In this document: one piece after another, positions 1 to 7,962 of the stretch | Layout of the letters: each line of letters starts with the position of its first letter | Position numbering within the stretch: the stretch's first letter is position 1 | From: Streptomyces fuscichromogenes | GTDB taxonomy: Bacteria; Actinomycetota; Actinomycetes; Streptomycetales; Streptomycetaceae | Assembly (NCBI RefSeq): GCF_014645815.1 | Contig: NZ_BMML01000019.1 | Coordinates: 62,001 to 126,000 of the forward strand | Reading direction: 5' to 3' | DNA: 64,000 nucleotides | Position numbers and translations under genes: made by a program | Notes under the pieces: model-generated | Seen by the model: only the letters and a program-made list of their open reading frames with translations | Databases searched by the model: none | Told to the model about the DNA's origin: nothing

Positions 1-899
1 TGGCCGCGGACGGCGTGCCCGACGGGCCGCTCACCGTCACCTCGGGCTCCCTGGACGCCGCCGAACGCGTCCTGCTGGCGCACCTCAGGCCCGGTGACGC
101 CGTCGCGGTCGAGGACCCCGGCTGGGGCCGCACCCTGGACCTGATCCCCGCGCTGGGGCTGCGCACGGTCCCGGTGGCCGTCGACGACGAGGGGCCGCGT
201 GCCGACGCCCTGCGCCGGGCGCTGGAGTCCGGGGCCCGCGCCGTGATCGTCACGGCGCGGGCGCACAACCCCACCGGCGCCGCGGTGGGCGCCGCACGCG
301 CGCGTGCCCTGCGGGCCGTCCTGCGGGCGCATCCGCACACCCTGCTGATCGAGGACGACCACGGCCACGGCATCGTGGATCTCCCCCTGCACCCCCTCGC
401 GGGCGCCACCCACCAGTGGGCCTTCGTCCGCTCGGTCGCCAAGGCCTACGGCCCCGACCTGCGCCTGGCCACCCTGACCGGCGACGAGGTCACGGTCGAC
501 CGGGTGCGCGGGCGCCAGCGCCTGGGCCCCGGCTGGGTGAGCCGGCTGCTGCAGCGCACGGTGGTCCGGATGTGGGCCGACGGGGCGGTGAACGGCCCCG
601 AGGTGGCGGCGGCCTACCGGGCCCGCCGTGACCTGCTCGTCGACGCGCTGGCGGAGCACGGCGTCCAGGCCCACGGTCGCAGCGGCATGAACGTCTGGGT
701 CCCGGTCCCGGACGAGACGGGCGCGGTGTCCCGGCTGCTGCACGCGGGCTGGGCGGTGGCCCCGGGCGCCCGCTACCGCCTGGCGACCCCGCCGGGCATC
801 CGCATCACCGTCTCGACCCTGACGCCCGCCGAAGCCGGCCCGCTGGCAGCGGCGGTGGCGGCAGCGGTGACACCTGCGAAGGGCCGGATCCAGGCCTAG
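1..899 (+). CDS. MocR/GntR-type regulator, aminotransferase-like domain (5' end outside window)
   Basis: The reading frame is open to the left edge, so this is the C-terminal part of a longer protein. It matches the PLP-dependent fold type I aminotransferase domain: an EDPGW stretch near the start, NPTG (about residue 86 from the first GTG), a DDH in the cofactor region, and SVAKAYGPDLR, where the Schiff-base lysine is expected. A PLP domain with this sequence style in Streptomyces is usually the effector half of a MocR regulator with an N-terminal GntR winged helix; that half is not visible here, so a plain class I/II aminotransferase is the alternative. The last 4 bp overlap the convergent transporter gene. 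Confidence 0.8.
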   Translation, partial: AADGVPDGPLTVTSGSLDAAERVLLAHLRPGDAVAVEDPGWGRTLDLIPALGLRTVPVAVDDEGPRADALRRALESGARAVIVTARAHNPTGAAVGAARARALRAVLRAHPHTLLIEDDHGHGIVDLPLHPLAGATHQWAFVRSVAKAYGPDLRLATLTGDEVTVDRVRGRQRLGPGWVSRLLQRTVVRMWADGAVNGPEVAAAYRARRDLLVDALAEHGVQAHGRSGMNVWVPVPDETGAVSRLLHAGWAVAPGARYRLATPPGIRITVSTLTPAEAGPLAAAVAAAVTPAKGRIQA

Positions 900-1939
900 G
901 CGCTCCGCTGGAAGCGCCGCGATGCGGGGTCTGCCGTCTGCCGTCTGCCGTCTGCGGCGCCGTCGTGGCTGGTCGCGCAGTTCCCAGCGCCCCTTCGGGG
1001 CGCTGCCGAACGCGGCCTGACCTGGGTGAGGGACGCCCCCGCGAGGATGATCACCGCTCCCACCGGGGTGCTCCAGCGCAGCGACTCGCCCAGCACCGCG
1101 ACCCCGGCCGCGGCGGCGATGACCGGGATGAAGTACGTGACCATCTGGGCGGTGGTCGGGCCCACCTCCGCCACCAGCCCGTACTGGATCAGCACCGCCA
1201 GCCCCGTCCCCAAGGTGCCCAGGGCGGCGACCGCCAGCAGCGGGACCAGCGCGAAGTGCGTCGGGAAGGACGTGAACAGCGGTGTCACCACCGCCAGTTG
1301 CGCCGTCGCCAGCAACAGCTGGGCCCCGGTCATCGCCAGATGCGAGTCACCCGTCCCGGCCAACGTCCGCCGGACGTGGATCCACCCGATCGGATAGCTC
1401 AGCGACGCCAGCAGCGCCATCGCGGTCCCCGTGACGTCCAGGCCGTGGAACCCCTGCCAGGCGCCCAGCACCGTCAGCACGCCGATGAACCCGAGGCCCA
1501 GTCCGGCGAACCGCACCCGCGTCGGCCGGTCCTCCGACAGGGCCACCAGCGACAGCGCCATGCCCCACAGCGGCGAGGTCGCGTTGCAGATCCCGGCCAG
1601 CGTGGACGGAATCGTCAGCTCCGCGTAGGCGAAGAGGGAGAACGGCAGCGCGTTGAGCAGGAACGCGGCGACCGCCAGATGCCCCCAGGTGCGGGCCCCG
1701 CGCGGCAGTCGCTGCCGCTTCACGGCCAGCGCCGCCGCAAGGACCGCCGTACCGAAGACCAGGCGCCCCAGGGTGACCTGGAACGGCGCGTAGCCCTCCG
1801 TCCCCACCTTGATGAAGAGAAAGCTGAAACCCCAGATCAGCGAGAGGGCGCCGAAGCGCAGGCGCCAGCCGAGGCGGGGGCGGGAGGGGCCGGCGGCAGG
1901 CGCGGGCCCGCTGGTCGCGGCAGTGGTCGCGGTGCTCAT
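896..1939 (-). CDS. EamA/DMT-superfamily drug/metabolite exporter
   Basis: The protein has about ten hydrophobic segments and the internal duplication typical of EamA permeases; LIWGFSFLFIKVGTEG is the characteristic first helix with a conserved tryptophan. The start at 1939 (MSTATTAATSG) is preferred to the upstream in-frame 1975 because the longer form would run into the LysR promoter. The gene is divergent from the LysR regulator with 74 bp between starts, which suggests control by it. The last roughly 35 residues are hydrophilic, arginine-rich and encoded by a dispersed intergenic repeat (931-1010), so the original C-terminus was probably shorter. The substrate cannot be told from sequence. 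Confidence 0.85.
   Translation of the reverse strand: MSTATTAATSGPAPAAGPSRPRLGWRLRFGALSLIWGFSFLFIKVGTEGYAPFQVTLGRLVFGTAVLAAALAVKRQRLPRGARTWGHLAVAAFLLNALPFSLFAYAELTIPSTLAGICNATSPLWGMALSLVALSEDRPTRVRFAGLGLGFIGVLTVLGAWQGFHGLDVTGTAMALLASLSYPIGWIHVRRTLAGTGDSHLAMTGAQLLLATAQLAVVTPLFTSFPTHFALVPLLAVAALGTLGTGLAVLIQYGLVAEVGPTTAQMVTYFIPVIAAAAGVAVLGESLRWSTPVGAVIILAGASLTQVRPRSAAPRRGAGNCATSHDGAADGRRQTADPASRRFQRSA
931..954. repeat. heptanucleotide tandem repeat (CTGCCGT, about 3.4 copies)
   Basis: Three full copies and a partial copy of CTGCCGT lie inside the 3' end of the EamA gene, next to the dispersed repeat copy at 955-1010. Confidence 0.85.
955..1010 (+). repeat. dispersed REP-like repeat, copy 1
   Basis: The core begins GGTCGCGCAGTTCC at 971 and continues into a GC-rich hairpin, GCGCCCC-TTC-GGGGCGC, near 989-1004. 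Closely related sequence recurs at 21881-21966 (inverted), 37962-37996 and 40318-40360. This copy supplies codons for the tail of the EamA protein. Confidence 0.8.
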
Positions 1940-2013
1940 GGCCTCCACCATGCGGGAGCCGTCCTCGTAGCACAATGGAGACTTTCCATCCGGTACCTCT
2001 TAGGATCGCTTAC

Positions 2014-2916
2014 ATGTTGAATCTGGAGCGGCTGCGCACCCTGGATGCCCTCGCCCGGCACGGCTCGGTCAGCGGCGCCGCCGAGGCCCTGCACGTCACG
2101 ACGTCGGCGGTCTCGCAGCAGATGGGCAAACTGGAACGCGAGGTGGACCAGCAGCTCCTCGCGAAGAACGGCCGGGGTATCCGGCTCACCGACGCCGGGC
2201 GGCTGCTCGCCGAGCACGCGGCCCGGATCCTCTCCCAGGTCGAGCTGGCCCAGTCCGACCTGGAGGCACACCGGGGCCAGGTCGTCGGCGAACTCAGGCT
2301 GTCCGCGTTCCCGACGGCCGCCCGTGGCCTCTTCCCGGCCGCGCTGTCCGCCCTGCGCGCCCGGCATCCGGCGCTGCGCGTCCGCTCCAGCGAACTGGAA
2401 CCGGAGCAGGGCATCGCCGGGGTGGTCCGTGGCGACCTGGATCTCGCCGTCGTCCTGGACTGGTACAACAAGCCGATGCCGCTGCCCGGCGGGCTGGTCA
2501 AGGCGCCCCTGCTGGACGACCCCGCCGAGGTGGCGCTGCCGGTCGGGCACCGGCTCGCCGGCCGCGAGGAGGTCGACCTGGGGGAGTTCGCCGAGGACGA
2601 GTGGATCACCTGGGGCGAGGGCGAGTTCTGCCACGAATGGCTGATGTTCACCCTGCGCTCGCGCGGCGTCGAACCCATCGTCGGGCACCGCGCGGCCGAG
2701 ACGCACACGCAACTGAACCTGGTCGCGGCCGGGTTGGGGGTGTGCATCGCACCGCTGCTGGGGCGTCACCCGGTGCCGGAGGGTGTTCTCGTGGTTCCCC
2801 TGAAGCAGCGGGTGCGCCGCCATGTGTACGTCGTCTGGCGGGCCGACGCCGACCGCCGCCCCTCGATCCGGGCGGCGGTGCAGGCCCTGCGCGGCGCGGC
2901 CGAGACGATCGGCTGA
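2014..2916 (+). CDS. LysR-family transcriptional regulator
   Basis: This is a 300-residue protein of normal LysR length. The N-terminal winged helix-turn-helix (residues about 3-62: LRTLDALARHGSVSGAAEALHVTTSAVSQQ) is followed by a LysR substrate-binding domain. The start at 2014 is chosen because the HTH begins a few residues later and because TAGGAT (2001-2006) sits 7 nt upstream, where a -10 box of a leaderless transcript would be. The gene is divergent from the EamA exporter, the usual arrangement for a LysR protein and its target. The ligand is unknown. Confidence 0.92.
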   Translation: MLNLERLRTLDALARHGSVSGAAEALHVTTSAVSQQMGKLEREVDQQLLAKNGRGIRLTDAGRLLAEHAARILSQVELAQSDLEAHRGQVVGELRLSAFPTAARGLFPAALSALRARHPALRVRSSELEPEQGIAGVVRGDLDLAVVLDWYNKPMPLPGGLVKAPLLDDPAEVALPVGHRLAGREEVDLGEFAEDEWITWGEGEFCHEWLMFTLRSRGVEPIVGHRAAETHTQLNLVAAGLGVCIAPLLGRHPVPEGVLVVPLKQRVRRHVYVVWRADADRRPSIRAAVQALRGAAETIG

Positions 2917-2936
2917 GTCCGCCTGCCCGAACTCCC

Positions 2937-3404
2937 TTACGCGGAACCCAGCTTGCGGAAGTCCCAGGAGGCGGTCTTCGTCGGGGTCAGCCGCGCCCAG
3001 GCGTGCCGGCCGTCGTGCGGCATCTCGTCCAGGCCGAAGTTCTTGCGGGCGAACACCGTCTCGATGTAGTCGAGTTCGGCGACCAGTTCGCCGGTCCGCG
3101 GCACCTCGCCCACGAACTCGACGGTCCCGCGCAGCTCGACGCCGCGCAACTGGTCGTACTCCTCACCGGAGTCGACCACGACCGCCACCCGCGGATCACG
3201 GGTGAGGTCCTTCCAGCGCTGGCTGCGCACCACCGAGTAGAGCCACAGGGACGTGCCGTCCCAGGCGAACCACAGGGCGCTGACGTGCGGAGCACCGGAC
3301 GCCGATACGGTCGCGACCCGGCAGGTGCGTTGTGTGGTGAGGAACTCGTCCAGCTCACCGGGCGTCATCATGATCTTCCGGCCCCGGCGCTGAGTGACGG
3401 TCAT
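2937..3404 (-). CDS. PPOX-class flavin/F420-dependent protein
   Basis: This 155-residue protein has the split-barrel fold signature of pyridoxamine 5'-phosphate oxidase relatives: RTCRVATVSASGAPHVSALWFAWDG, then SQRWKDLTRDPRVAVVVDSGEEY. Actinobacterial members bind FMN, F420 or haem, and many are annotated only as TIGR03618 or PPOX-class proteins. The start at 3404 follows an AGGGGG ribosome site; an in-frame upstream ATG (3434) would add ten arginine-rich residues. The gene lies tail-to-tail with lysR. The cofactor and reaction cannot be assigned. Confidence 0.85.
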   Translation of the reverse strand: MTVTQRRGRKIMMTPGELDEFLTTQRTCRVATVSASGAPHVSALWFAWDGTSLWLYSVVRSQRWKDLTRDPRVAVVVDSGEEYDQLRGVELRGTVEFVGEVPRTGELVAELDYIETVFARKNFGLDEMPHDGRHAWARLTPTKTASWDFRKLGSA

Positions 3405-3482
3405 GCGGCCCCCTCTTCTTCCGTTCCCGCGCAATGCTGGTTAGTCTCGCCCGCCCCGCACCAAGGCGGAAGGGGGCGTCAC

Positions 3483-4127
3483 ATGCCGTCGTACGAACGG
3501 CTCTCGGAACTCCTCGATCCCGTGAGTACCGTGCTGCTCACCGTCGAGTGTCAGCAGGGGGTGGTGGGCCCGGACAGCGCGCTGCCCGAACTCGCCCGTG
3601 AGGCACGGGTGTCGGGGGCTCTCGACAACATCGCCCGCCTGGTCGCCGCGGCCCACGACACCGGCGTCCAGGTGATCCACGCGATCGCCGAACGCCGCCC
3701 GGACGGCCGGGGCGCGAGCCGCAACGCCCGTCTGTTCCGCGCCGCCGAACGGCTGCCCGTCCAGCAGCTGTCCGGCACGACGGCGGTCCGCGTCGCGCCC
3801 CCCATCGAGGTCTCGGAGCAGGACCTCGTCGTACGACGGCTGCACGGCCTGTCGCCGATCCAGGGCACCGACGTCGACCCGCTGCTGCGCAACCTCGGCT
3901 GCCGCACCCTGATCGTCACCGGTGTCTCGGCCAACGTGGCCATCCCGAACGCCGTGTTCGACGCGGTCAACCGGGGCTACACGGCCGTCGTCCCGGCCGA
4001 CGCCGTCGCGGGGGTGCCTTCCGAGTACACCCCCGCGATGGTCCGCAACACGCTCGCGTTGGTCGCCACGGTCGCGACCACGGACGAGGTGCTCGGCTGC
4101 CTCAAACGACCGCGCCGGCGGTCCTGA
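3483..4127 (+). CDS. isochorismatase-like protein, catalytic residues not conserved
   Basis: This 214-residue protein has the alpha/beta/alpha isochorismatase (cysteine hydrolase) fold. The strand-1 motif reads LTVECQQGVV where family enzymes have D-x-Q. The lysine region reads VVRRLHGLSPIQGT with arginine, and the nucleophile segment reads VTGVSANVAIPNAVFDA where active hydrolases have TGVxTNVCV. Asp, Lys and Cys therefore all appear substituted. The start at 3483 lies a few bases after GGAAGGGGG. The protein may be a non-hydrolytic paralogue or a lyase-like variant; function is unknown. It is convergent with the Rieske gene (3 bp between stops). Confidence 0.82.
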   Translation: MPSYERLSELLDPVSTVLLTVECQQGVVGPDSALPELAREARVSGALDNIARLVAAAHDTGVQVIHAIAERRPDGRGASRNARLFRAAERLPVQQLSGTTAVRVAPPIEVSEQDLVVRRLHGLSPIQGTDVDPLLRNLGCRTLIVTGVSANVAIPNAVFDAVNRGYTAVVPADAVAGVPSEYTPAMVRNTLALVATVATTDEVLGCLKRPRRRS

Positions 4128-4130
4128 GGA

Positions 4131-4631
4131 TCAGGCCAGCGATATCTGGTCGCCGGAGACCGTGATGTTCGCGGCCGTCAGGCCGGTGGTCGCCGGGCCC
4201 TGCTTCACGCTGCCGTCCGCGATGGCGAACTTGCTGCCGTGACAGGGGCAGACGATCTCGCCGTCGGCGATGCTCGACACCGCGCAGCCGGCGTGCGGGC
4301 ACTTCGTCGAGAACGCCTTGTACGTGCCCGACGTCGGCTGGGTCACGACCACGGACTGGTCCTTGTAGATCGTGCCGCCGCCCTCGGGGATGTCCGTGGT
4401 CTTGGCGAGCGCGGTGCCGCCGGCCGCGGCCGTGGAGCCGCCGGCCGAGCCGTTGCTGTCCTGGGTGGTGGAGCCACCGGCCGCGTTGTTGTTCGTGGTG
4501 GTGGTGGTCGACGAGCCGTCGTCGGACGACCCGCAGGCGGTCAGCGCGGCGGCGAGCCCCGTCGCTCCGGCCGCCGCCATGACGGTACGGCGAGCCGGTC
4601 CGGCCGAGGGGTTGAGCGGTGCGCTGGTCAT
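4131..4631 (-). CDS. Tat-exported Rieske [2Fe-2S] lipoprotein
   Basis: The 166-residue protein has a twin-arginine signal (ARRTVMAAAGATG) followed by a lipobox ending at Cys33 (LTAC). A Ser/Thr/Asn/Gly-rich spacer (about 35-75) precedes a Rieske domain with both cluster-binding boxes, C111-P-H113-AGC and C128-PCH131-GSKF. It should be folded in the cytoplasm with its cluster, exported by Tat and lipid-anchored outside the membrane, where it could pass electrons to an unidentified partner. No cytochrome or oxygenase partner is adjacent. The start at 4631 is favoured by GGAAGGG upstream. Confidence 0.93.
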   Translation of the reverse strand: MTSAPLNPSAGPARRTVMAAAGATGLAAALTACGSSDDGSSTTTTTNNNAAGGSTTQDSNGSAGGSTAAAGGTALAKTTDIPEGGGTIYKDQSVVVTQPTSGTYKAFSTKCPHAGCAVSSIADGEIVCPCHGSKFAIADGSVKQGPATTGLTAANITVSGDQISLA

Positions 4632-4817
4632 GTGAGGGGTTCCCTTCCGCGGAGCTTCTTCGTTGATCTGTCCAGGGGTACGGTCTTCGGGCACCACCTG
4701 TTCAGACGGCATCCAGATAGTGACCCCCTCAACATGAGGCTTCGGTAAAACGGGGCTGTCGGTTCGCTGTCGGCTTGGACGTGCCTGGTCAGGCCGGGTG
4801 CGGGAGCGCCGCGGGAT

Positions 4818-4833
4818 CCCCAGTAATCTGGGG
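4818..4833. promoter_or_regulatory. 16-bp palindrome overlapping the -10 box of the HipA-like gene
   Basis: CCCCAG-TAAT-CTGGGG is a perfect inverted repeat. TAATCT (4824-4829) within it looks like a -10 box, and the ATG follows 6 nt later at 4836. A leaderless transcript with an operator across its promoter is inferred. Confidence 0.55.
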
Positions 4834-4835
4834 CG

Positions 4836-5600
4836 ATGCTCAAGGAAGTCACCGCTACCCGCTACATCACGCCCCTGCGTGAGGGGGGCTCGCTGCCGGG
4901 GCTCGTCGAGGGCGACGACTACGGGACCTACGTCCTGAAGTTCACGGGCGCCGGGCAGGGCCGCAAGACACTGGTCGCCGAGGTGGTCTGCGGTGAACTC
5001 GCGCGCCGGCTGGGGTTCCGGATGCCCCGGCTGGTCACTGTCGAACTGGACCCGGTGCTGGGGCTCGGCGAACCCGAGCAGCAGGTGCAGGACCTGCTGC
5101 GGGGCAGCGGCGGCACCAACCTCGGCATGGACTTCCTGTCCGGTGCCCTCGGCTTCGACCCGCTCGCCTTCGCGGTGAGCCCCGAGGAGGCCGGGCGGAT
5201 CGTCTGGTTCGACGCGCTGGTCAACAACGTCGACCGCTCCTGGCGCAACCCCAACCTGCTGGTCCACCACGGCGACCTCTGGCTCATCGACCACGGCGCC
5301 ACCATGATCTGGCAGCACAACTGGCCGTCCGTGGCGGCGTCCGCCGCCCGCCCGTACGACGCCGCCGACCACGCGCTCGGCGGATTCGGCCCCGATGTCC
5401 GGGCGGCCGCCGCCGAGTTGGCGCCCCGGGTCACCGAGGACCTGCTCGCCGAGGTGACCGCCGAGATCCCGGACGTCTGGCTCACCGCGGAGCCCGGCTT
5501 CGACACCCCCGACGACCTGCGGCGCACCTACGCGCGGCCGCTGCTCGACCGGGCCGCCGTCATCCACGAGCGCATCACCGGCATCGAGGGGGCCAAGTGA
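4836..5600 (+). CDS. HipA-like kinase-fold protein
   Basis: This 254-residue protein resembles short HipA-family kinases that lack the N-terminal HipA extension. Visible elements are a nucleotide-binding lysine region (TYVLKFTGAGQGRKTLVAEVV), a catalytic-loop-like NNVDRSWRNPNLL with the Asp and Asn expected of the fold, and LIDHGATM in the place of the metal-binding DFG/DHG motif. Classical HipA phosphorylates an aminoacyl-tRNA synthetase and is held by a HipB antitoxin; no HipB-like gene is present. Instead the next gene is a DUF3037 protein overlapping by 4 bp, a pairing often seen for this subfamily. Whether the pair is a toxin system is unknown. Confidence 0.85.
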   Translation: MLKEVTATRYITPLREGGSLPGLVEGDDYGTYVLKFTGAGQGRKTLVAEVVCGELARRLGFRMPRLVTVELDPVLGLGEPEQQVQDLLRGSGGTNLGMDFLSGALGFDPLAFAVSPEEAGRIVWFDALVNNVDRSWRNPNLLVHHGDLWLIDHGATMIWQHNWPSVAASAARPYDAADHALGGFGPDVRAAAAELAPRVTEDLLAEVTAEIPDVWLTAEPGFDTPDDLRRTYARPLLDRAAVIHERITGIEGAK

Positions 5601-6046
5601 GCCAGACCCATGTCAACGTGGCCGGACAGATGACCGAGCGCCACATCACCCGGTCCGGTCAGGGCGGCGACCGGGACGTCTTCGAGTACGCCCTGCTGCG
5701 CGTCGTACCCCGGGTGGAGCGCGGCGAGTGCATCAACGCCGGCGTGATCCTGTACTGCCGGGCCAAGGCCTACGTCGGCGCCCGCACGCATCTCGACGAG
5801 GCCCGGCTGCTGGCCCTGGACCCGGCCGCGGACCTGGCCGGGGTGCGGGCCGCGCTCGGGGCGGTGGAGGGGGTCTGCGCGGGCGGGGCGGCGGCGGGGC
5901 GCGCGGCCGGCGACGACCCGGGGCGGCGCTTCCGCTGGCTGGTCGCACCCCGCTCCGCCGTCGTCCAGCCGGGGCCCGTGCACACCGGGCTCACCCTCGA
6001 CCCGGCCGCCGAGACGGAGCGGTTGCTGGACCTCCTGGTGAGGTAA
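5597..6046 (+). CDS. DUF3037 domain protein, coupled to the HipA-like kinase
   Basis: The 149-residue protein starts with GTG inside the stop codon of the upstream kinase gene (GTGA), so translation is coupled. The DUF3037 hallmark segment FEYALLRVVPRVERGECINAGVILYC is at about residues 30-57. The function is not established; constant pairing with HipA-like kinases suggests a regulatory or substrate-presenting partner. The middle (about 75-110) is a low-complexity Gly/Ala/Arg-rich stretch. Confidence 0.85.
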   Translation: MSQTHVNVAGQMTERHITRSGQGGDRDVFEYALLRVVPRVERGECINAGVILYCRAKAYVGARTHLDEARLLALDPAADLAGVRAALGAVEGVCAGGAAAGRAAGDDPGRRFRWLVAPRSAVVQPGPVHTGLTLDPAAETERLLDLLVR

Positions 6047-6070
6047 TGAATCACACCGCGCTGTGTGACG

Positions 6071-6099
6071 TTGACACCGCGTGCCAGGGCTTCTAGCGT
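6071..6099 (+). promoter_or_regulatory. sigma-70-type promoter upstream of fabG
   Basis: TTGACA (6071-6076) and TAGCGT (6094-6099) are separated by 17 bp, a good match to the housekeeping consensus. They lie 85 bp before the fabG start. Confidence 0.6.
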
Positions 6100-6183
6100 C
6101 ACGTCTGTCGAAGGTACTAAGCGGTCGCTCACTGTCCGGCCGGGTTCTCGATCAGGTGTTCTCAAGGGCGAGGAGAAACAGCA

Positions 6184-6945
6184 ATGTCCAGCACTGAGCA
6201 GCGGGTAGCCGTCGTCACCGGTGCCGCGCGCGGTATCGGCGCCGCCACCGCCGTACGACTGGCCGCCGAGGGCCGCGCGGTCGCCGTGGTCGACCTCGAC
6301 GAGGCCGCCTGCAAGGACACCGTCGAGAAGATCACCGCCGCCGGCGGCAGGGCCGTCGCGGTCGGCGCCGACGTCTCCGACGAGGCCCAGGTCGCCGCCG
6401 CGATCGCGCGGATCGTCGAGGAGCTGGGCGCCCCGACCATCCTGGTCAACAACGCCGGCGTGCTCCGCGACAACCTGCTGTTCAAGATGTCCGCGTCCGA
6501 CTGGGACACGGTCCTGAACGTGCACCTGCGCGGCTCCTTCCTGATGACCAAGGCCGTCCAGCAGCACATGGTCGAGGCCGGCTGGGGACGGGTGGTCAAC
6601 CTGTCCTCCTCCTCGGCGCTCGGCAACCGCGGCCAGGCCAACTACTCCGCCGCCAAGGCCGGTCTGCAGGGCTTCACCAAGACCCTCGCCATCGAGCTCG
6701 GCAAGTTCGGGATCACCGCCAACGCGGTCGCCCCCGGCTTCATCGCCACCGAGATGACCAAGGCCACCGCCGAACGGGTCAAGATGGGCTTCGAGGAGTT
6801 CAAGGCGGCCGCCGCCACCCAGATCCCCGTGCAGCGCGTGGGCGAGCCCGAGGACATCGCCAACGCCATCGCCTTCTTCACGAACGAGGCCGCCGGGTTC
6901 GTCTCCGGCCAGGTGCTGTACGTGGCCGGCGGACCGCTCGACTAG
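6184..6945 (+). CDS. fabG: 3-oxoacyl-ACP reductase FabG-type SDR
   Basis: This is a 253-residue classical short-chain dehydrogenase: nucleotide-binding TGAARGIG near residue 13, NNAG, a catalytic serine in NLSSSSALGN, and YSAAKAG with Tyr and Lys. The sequence is closest in style to FabG reductases that reduce beta-ketoacyl-ACP with NADPH, including VSGQVLYVAGGPLD at the C-terminus. GGAGAAACAGCA precedes the ATG. A second SDR follows after 30 bp in the same direction, so the two are probably one transcript ending at the 7757 hairpin. It may serve secondary rather than essential fatty-acid metabolism. Confidence 0.9.
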   Translation: MSSTEQRVAVVTGAARGIGAATAVRLAAEGRAVAVVDLDEAACKDTVEKITAAGGRAVAVGADVSDEAQVAAAIARIVEELGAPTILVNNAGVLRDNLLFKMSASDWDTVLNVHLRGSFLMTKAVQQHMVEAGWGRVVNLSSSSALGNRGQANYSAAKAGLQGFTKTLAIELGKFGITANAVAPGFIATEMTKATAERVKMGFEEFKAAAATQIPVQRVGEPEDIANAIAFFTNEAAGFVSGQVLYVAGGPLD

Positions 6946-6975
6946 CAGACCGGAAGATCACTGGGGAACACTGAC

Positions 6976-7737
6976 ATGACTGAACTGCCCGAGCTGTCCG
7001 GCAAGGTCGCCGTCGTCACCGGCGCGAGCCGGGGCATCGGCTACGGCGTCGCCGAGGCGCTGGTCGCCCGCGGCGACCGCGTCGCCATAACCGGCCGCAA
7101 CGAGGACGCCCTGAAGGCGGCCGTCGAGAGCCTCGGCTCCGAGCGCGTCATCGGCATCGCCGGCAAGGCGCACGACCTGGCCCACCAGAGCGAGGTCGTC
7201 GAGCGCACCATGGCGGCCTTCGGCCGCGTCGACTACCTGGTCAACAACGCCGGCACCAACCCGGTGTTCGGCCCGATCGCGGACGTCGACCTGGACGTGG
7301 CCCGCAAGGTGTTCGAGACCAACGTGGTCTCGGCCCTCGGCTTCGCCCAGAAGACCTGGCACGCCTGGCAGAAGGACAACGGCGGCGCCATCGTCAACAT
7401 CGCCTCCGTCGCCGGTCTGTCGGCCTCGCCGTTCATCGGCGCGTACGGCATCAGCAAGGCCGCGATGATCAACCTGACCCAGCAGCTGGCGCACGAGTTC
7501 GCGCCCGGCGTCCGGGTCAACGCGATCGCCCCGGCGGTCGTCAAGACCAAGTTCGCCGAGGCCCTGTACGAGGGCCGGGAGGCGGAGGCCTCCGCGGGCT
7601 ACCCGCTCAAGCGGCTCGGCGTGCCCTCCGACATCGGCGGCGCCGCCGCGTTCCTCACCTCGGAGCAGTCCGACTGGATCACCGGCCAGACGCTCGTCGT
7701 CGACGGCGGCATCTTCCTGAACGCGGGCATGGCCTGA
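6976..7737 (+). CDS. SDR-family oxidoreductase
   Basis: The 253-residue protein has TGASRGIG, NNAGTNP, a catalytic serine in NIASVAGLS and YGISKAAM, so all classical SDR catalytic residues are present. GAACAC precedes the ATG; the gene lies 30 bp downstream of fabG and is followed by a strong hairpin. It resembles FabG-like oxidoreductases of actinobacteria ("FabG2/3" pairs), with substrate uncertain. Confidence 0.88.
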   Translation: MTELPELSGKVAVVTGASRGIGYGVAEALVARGDRVAITGRNEDALKAAVESLGSERVIGIAGKAHDLAHQSEVVERTMAAFGRVDYLVNNAGTNPVFGPIADVDLDVARKVFETNVVSALGFAQKTWHAWQKDNGGAIVNIASVAGLSASPFIGAYGISKAAMINLTQQLAHEFAPGVRVNAIAPAVVKTKFAEALYEGREAEASAGYPLKRLGVPSDIGGAAAFLTSEQSDWITGQTLVVDGGIFLNAGMA

Positions 7738-7756
7738 CGGCACCGCAGACGCACCG

Positions 7757-7792
7757 GAAATTTCTGTGCGGACATTTCCGCACAGAAATTTC
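7757..7792. terminator. 15-bp stem hairpin, probable terminator after the SDR pair
   Basis: Perfect arms GAAATTTCTGTGCGG (7757-7771) and its complement (7778-7792) enclose a 6-nt loop. It starts 19 bp after the SDR stop codon. The AT-rich base of the stem is unusual for this genome. Confidence 0.8.
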
Positions 7793-7962
7793 GTCACAGG
7801 AGCGACGAAAACGACGCCCGGACGGCCGCACGACATTCACACGACACCATGACAACGTCGTCATAGCACATTCGATCAACGCCCGTGTTTCCGGGGTGCT
7901 TCAAGGCGCAGAACGCTGCGGTATGGTCTGCCGCCGACCCCTGGTACGGCGGATCGAGGAGC

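Noticed and set aside
4632..5567. N-terminal extension of the Rieske protein
   Set aside because: The open frame continues upstream but is antisense to the HipA-like gene; the Tat signal requires the start at 4631.
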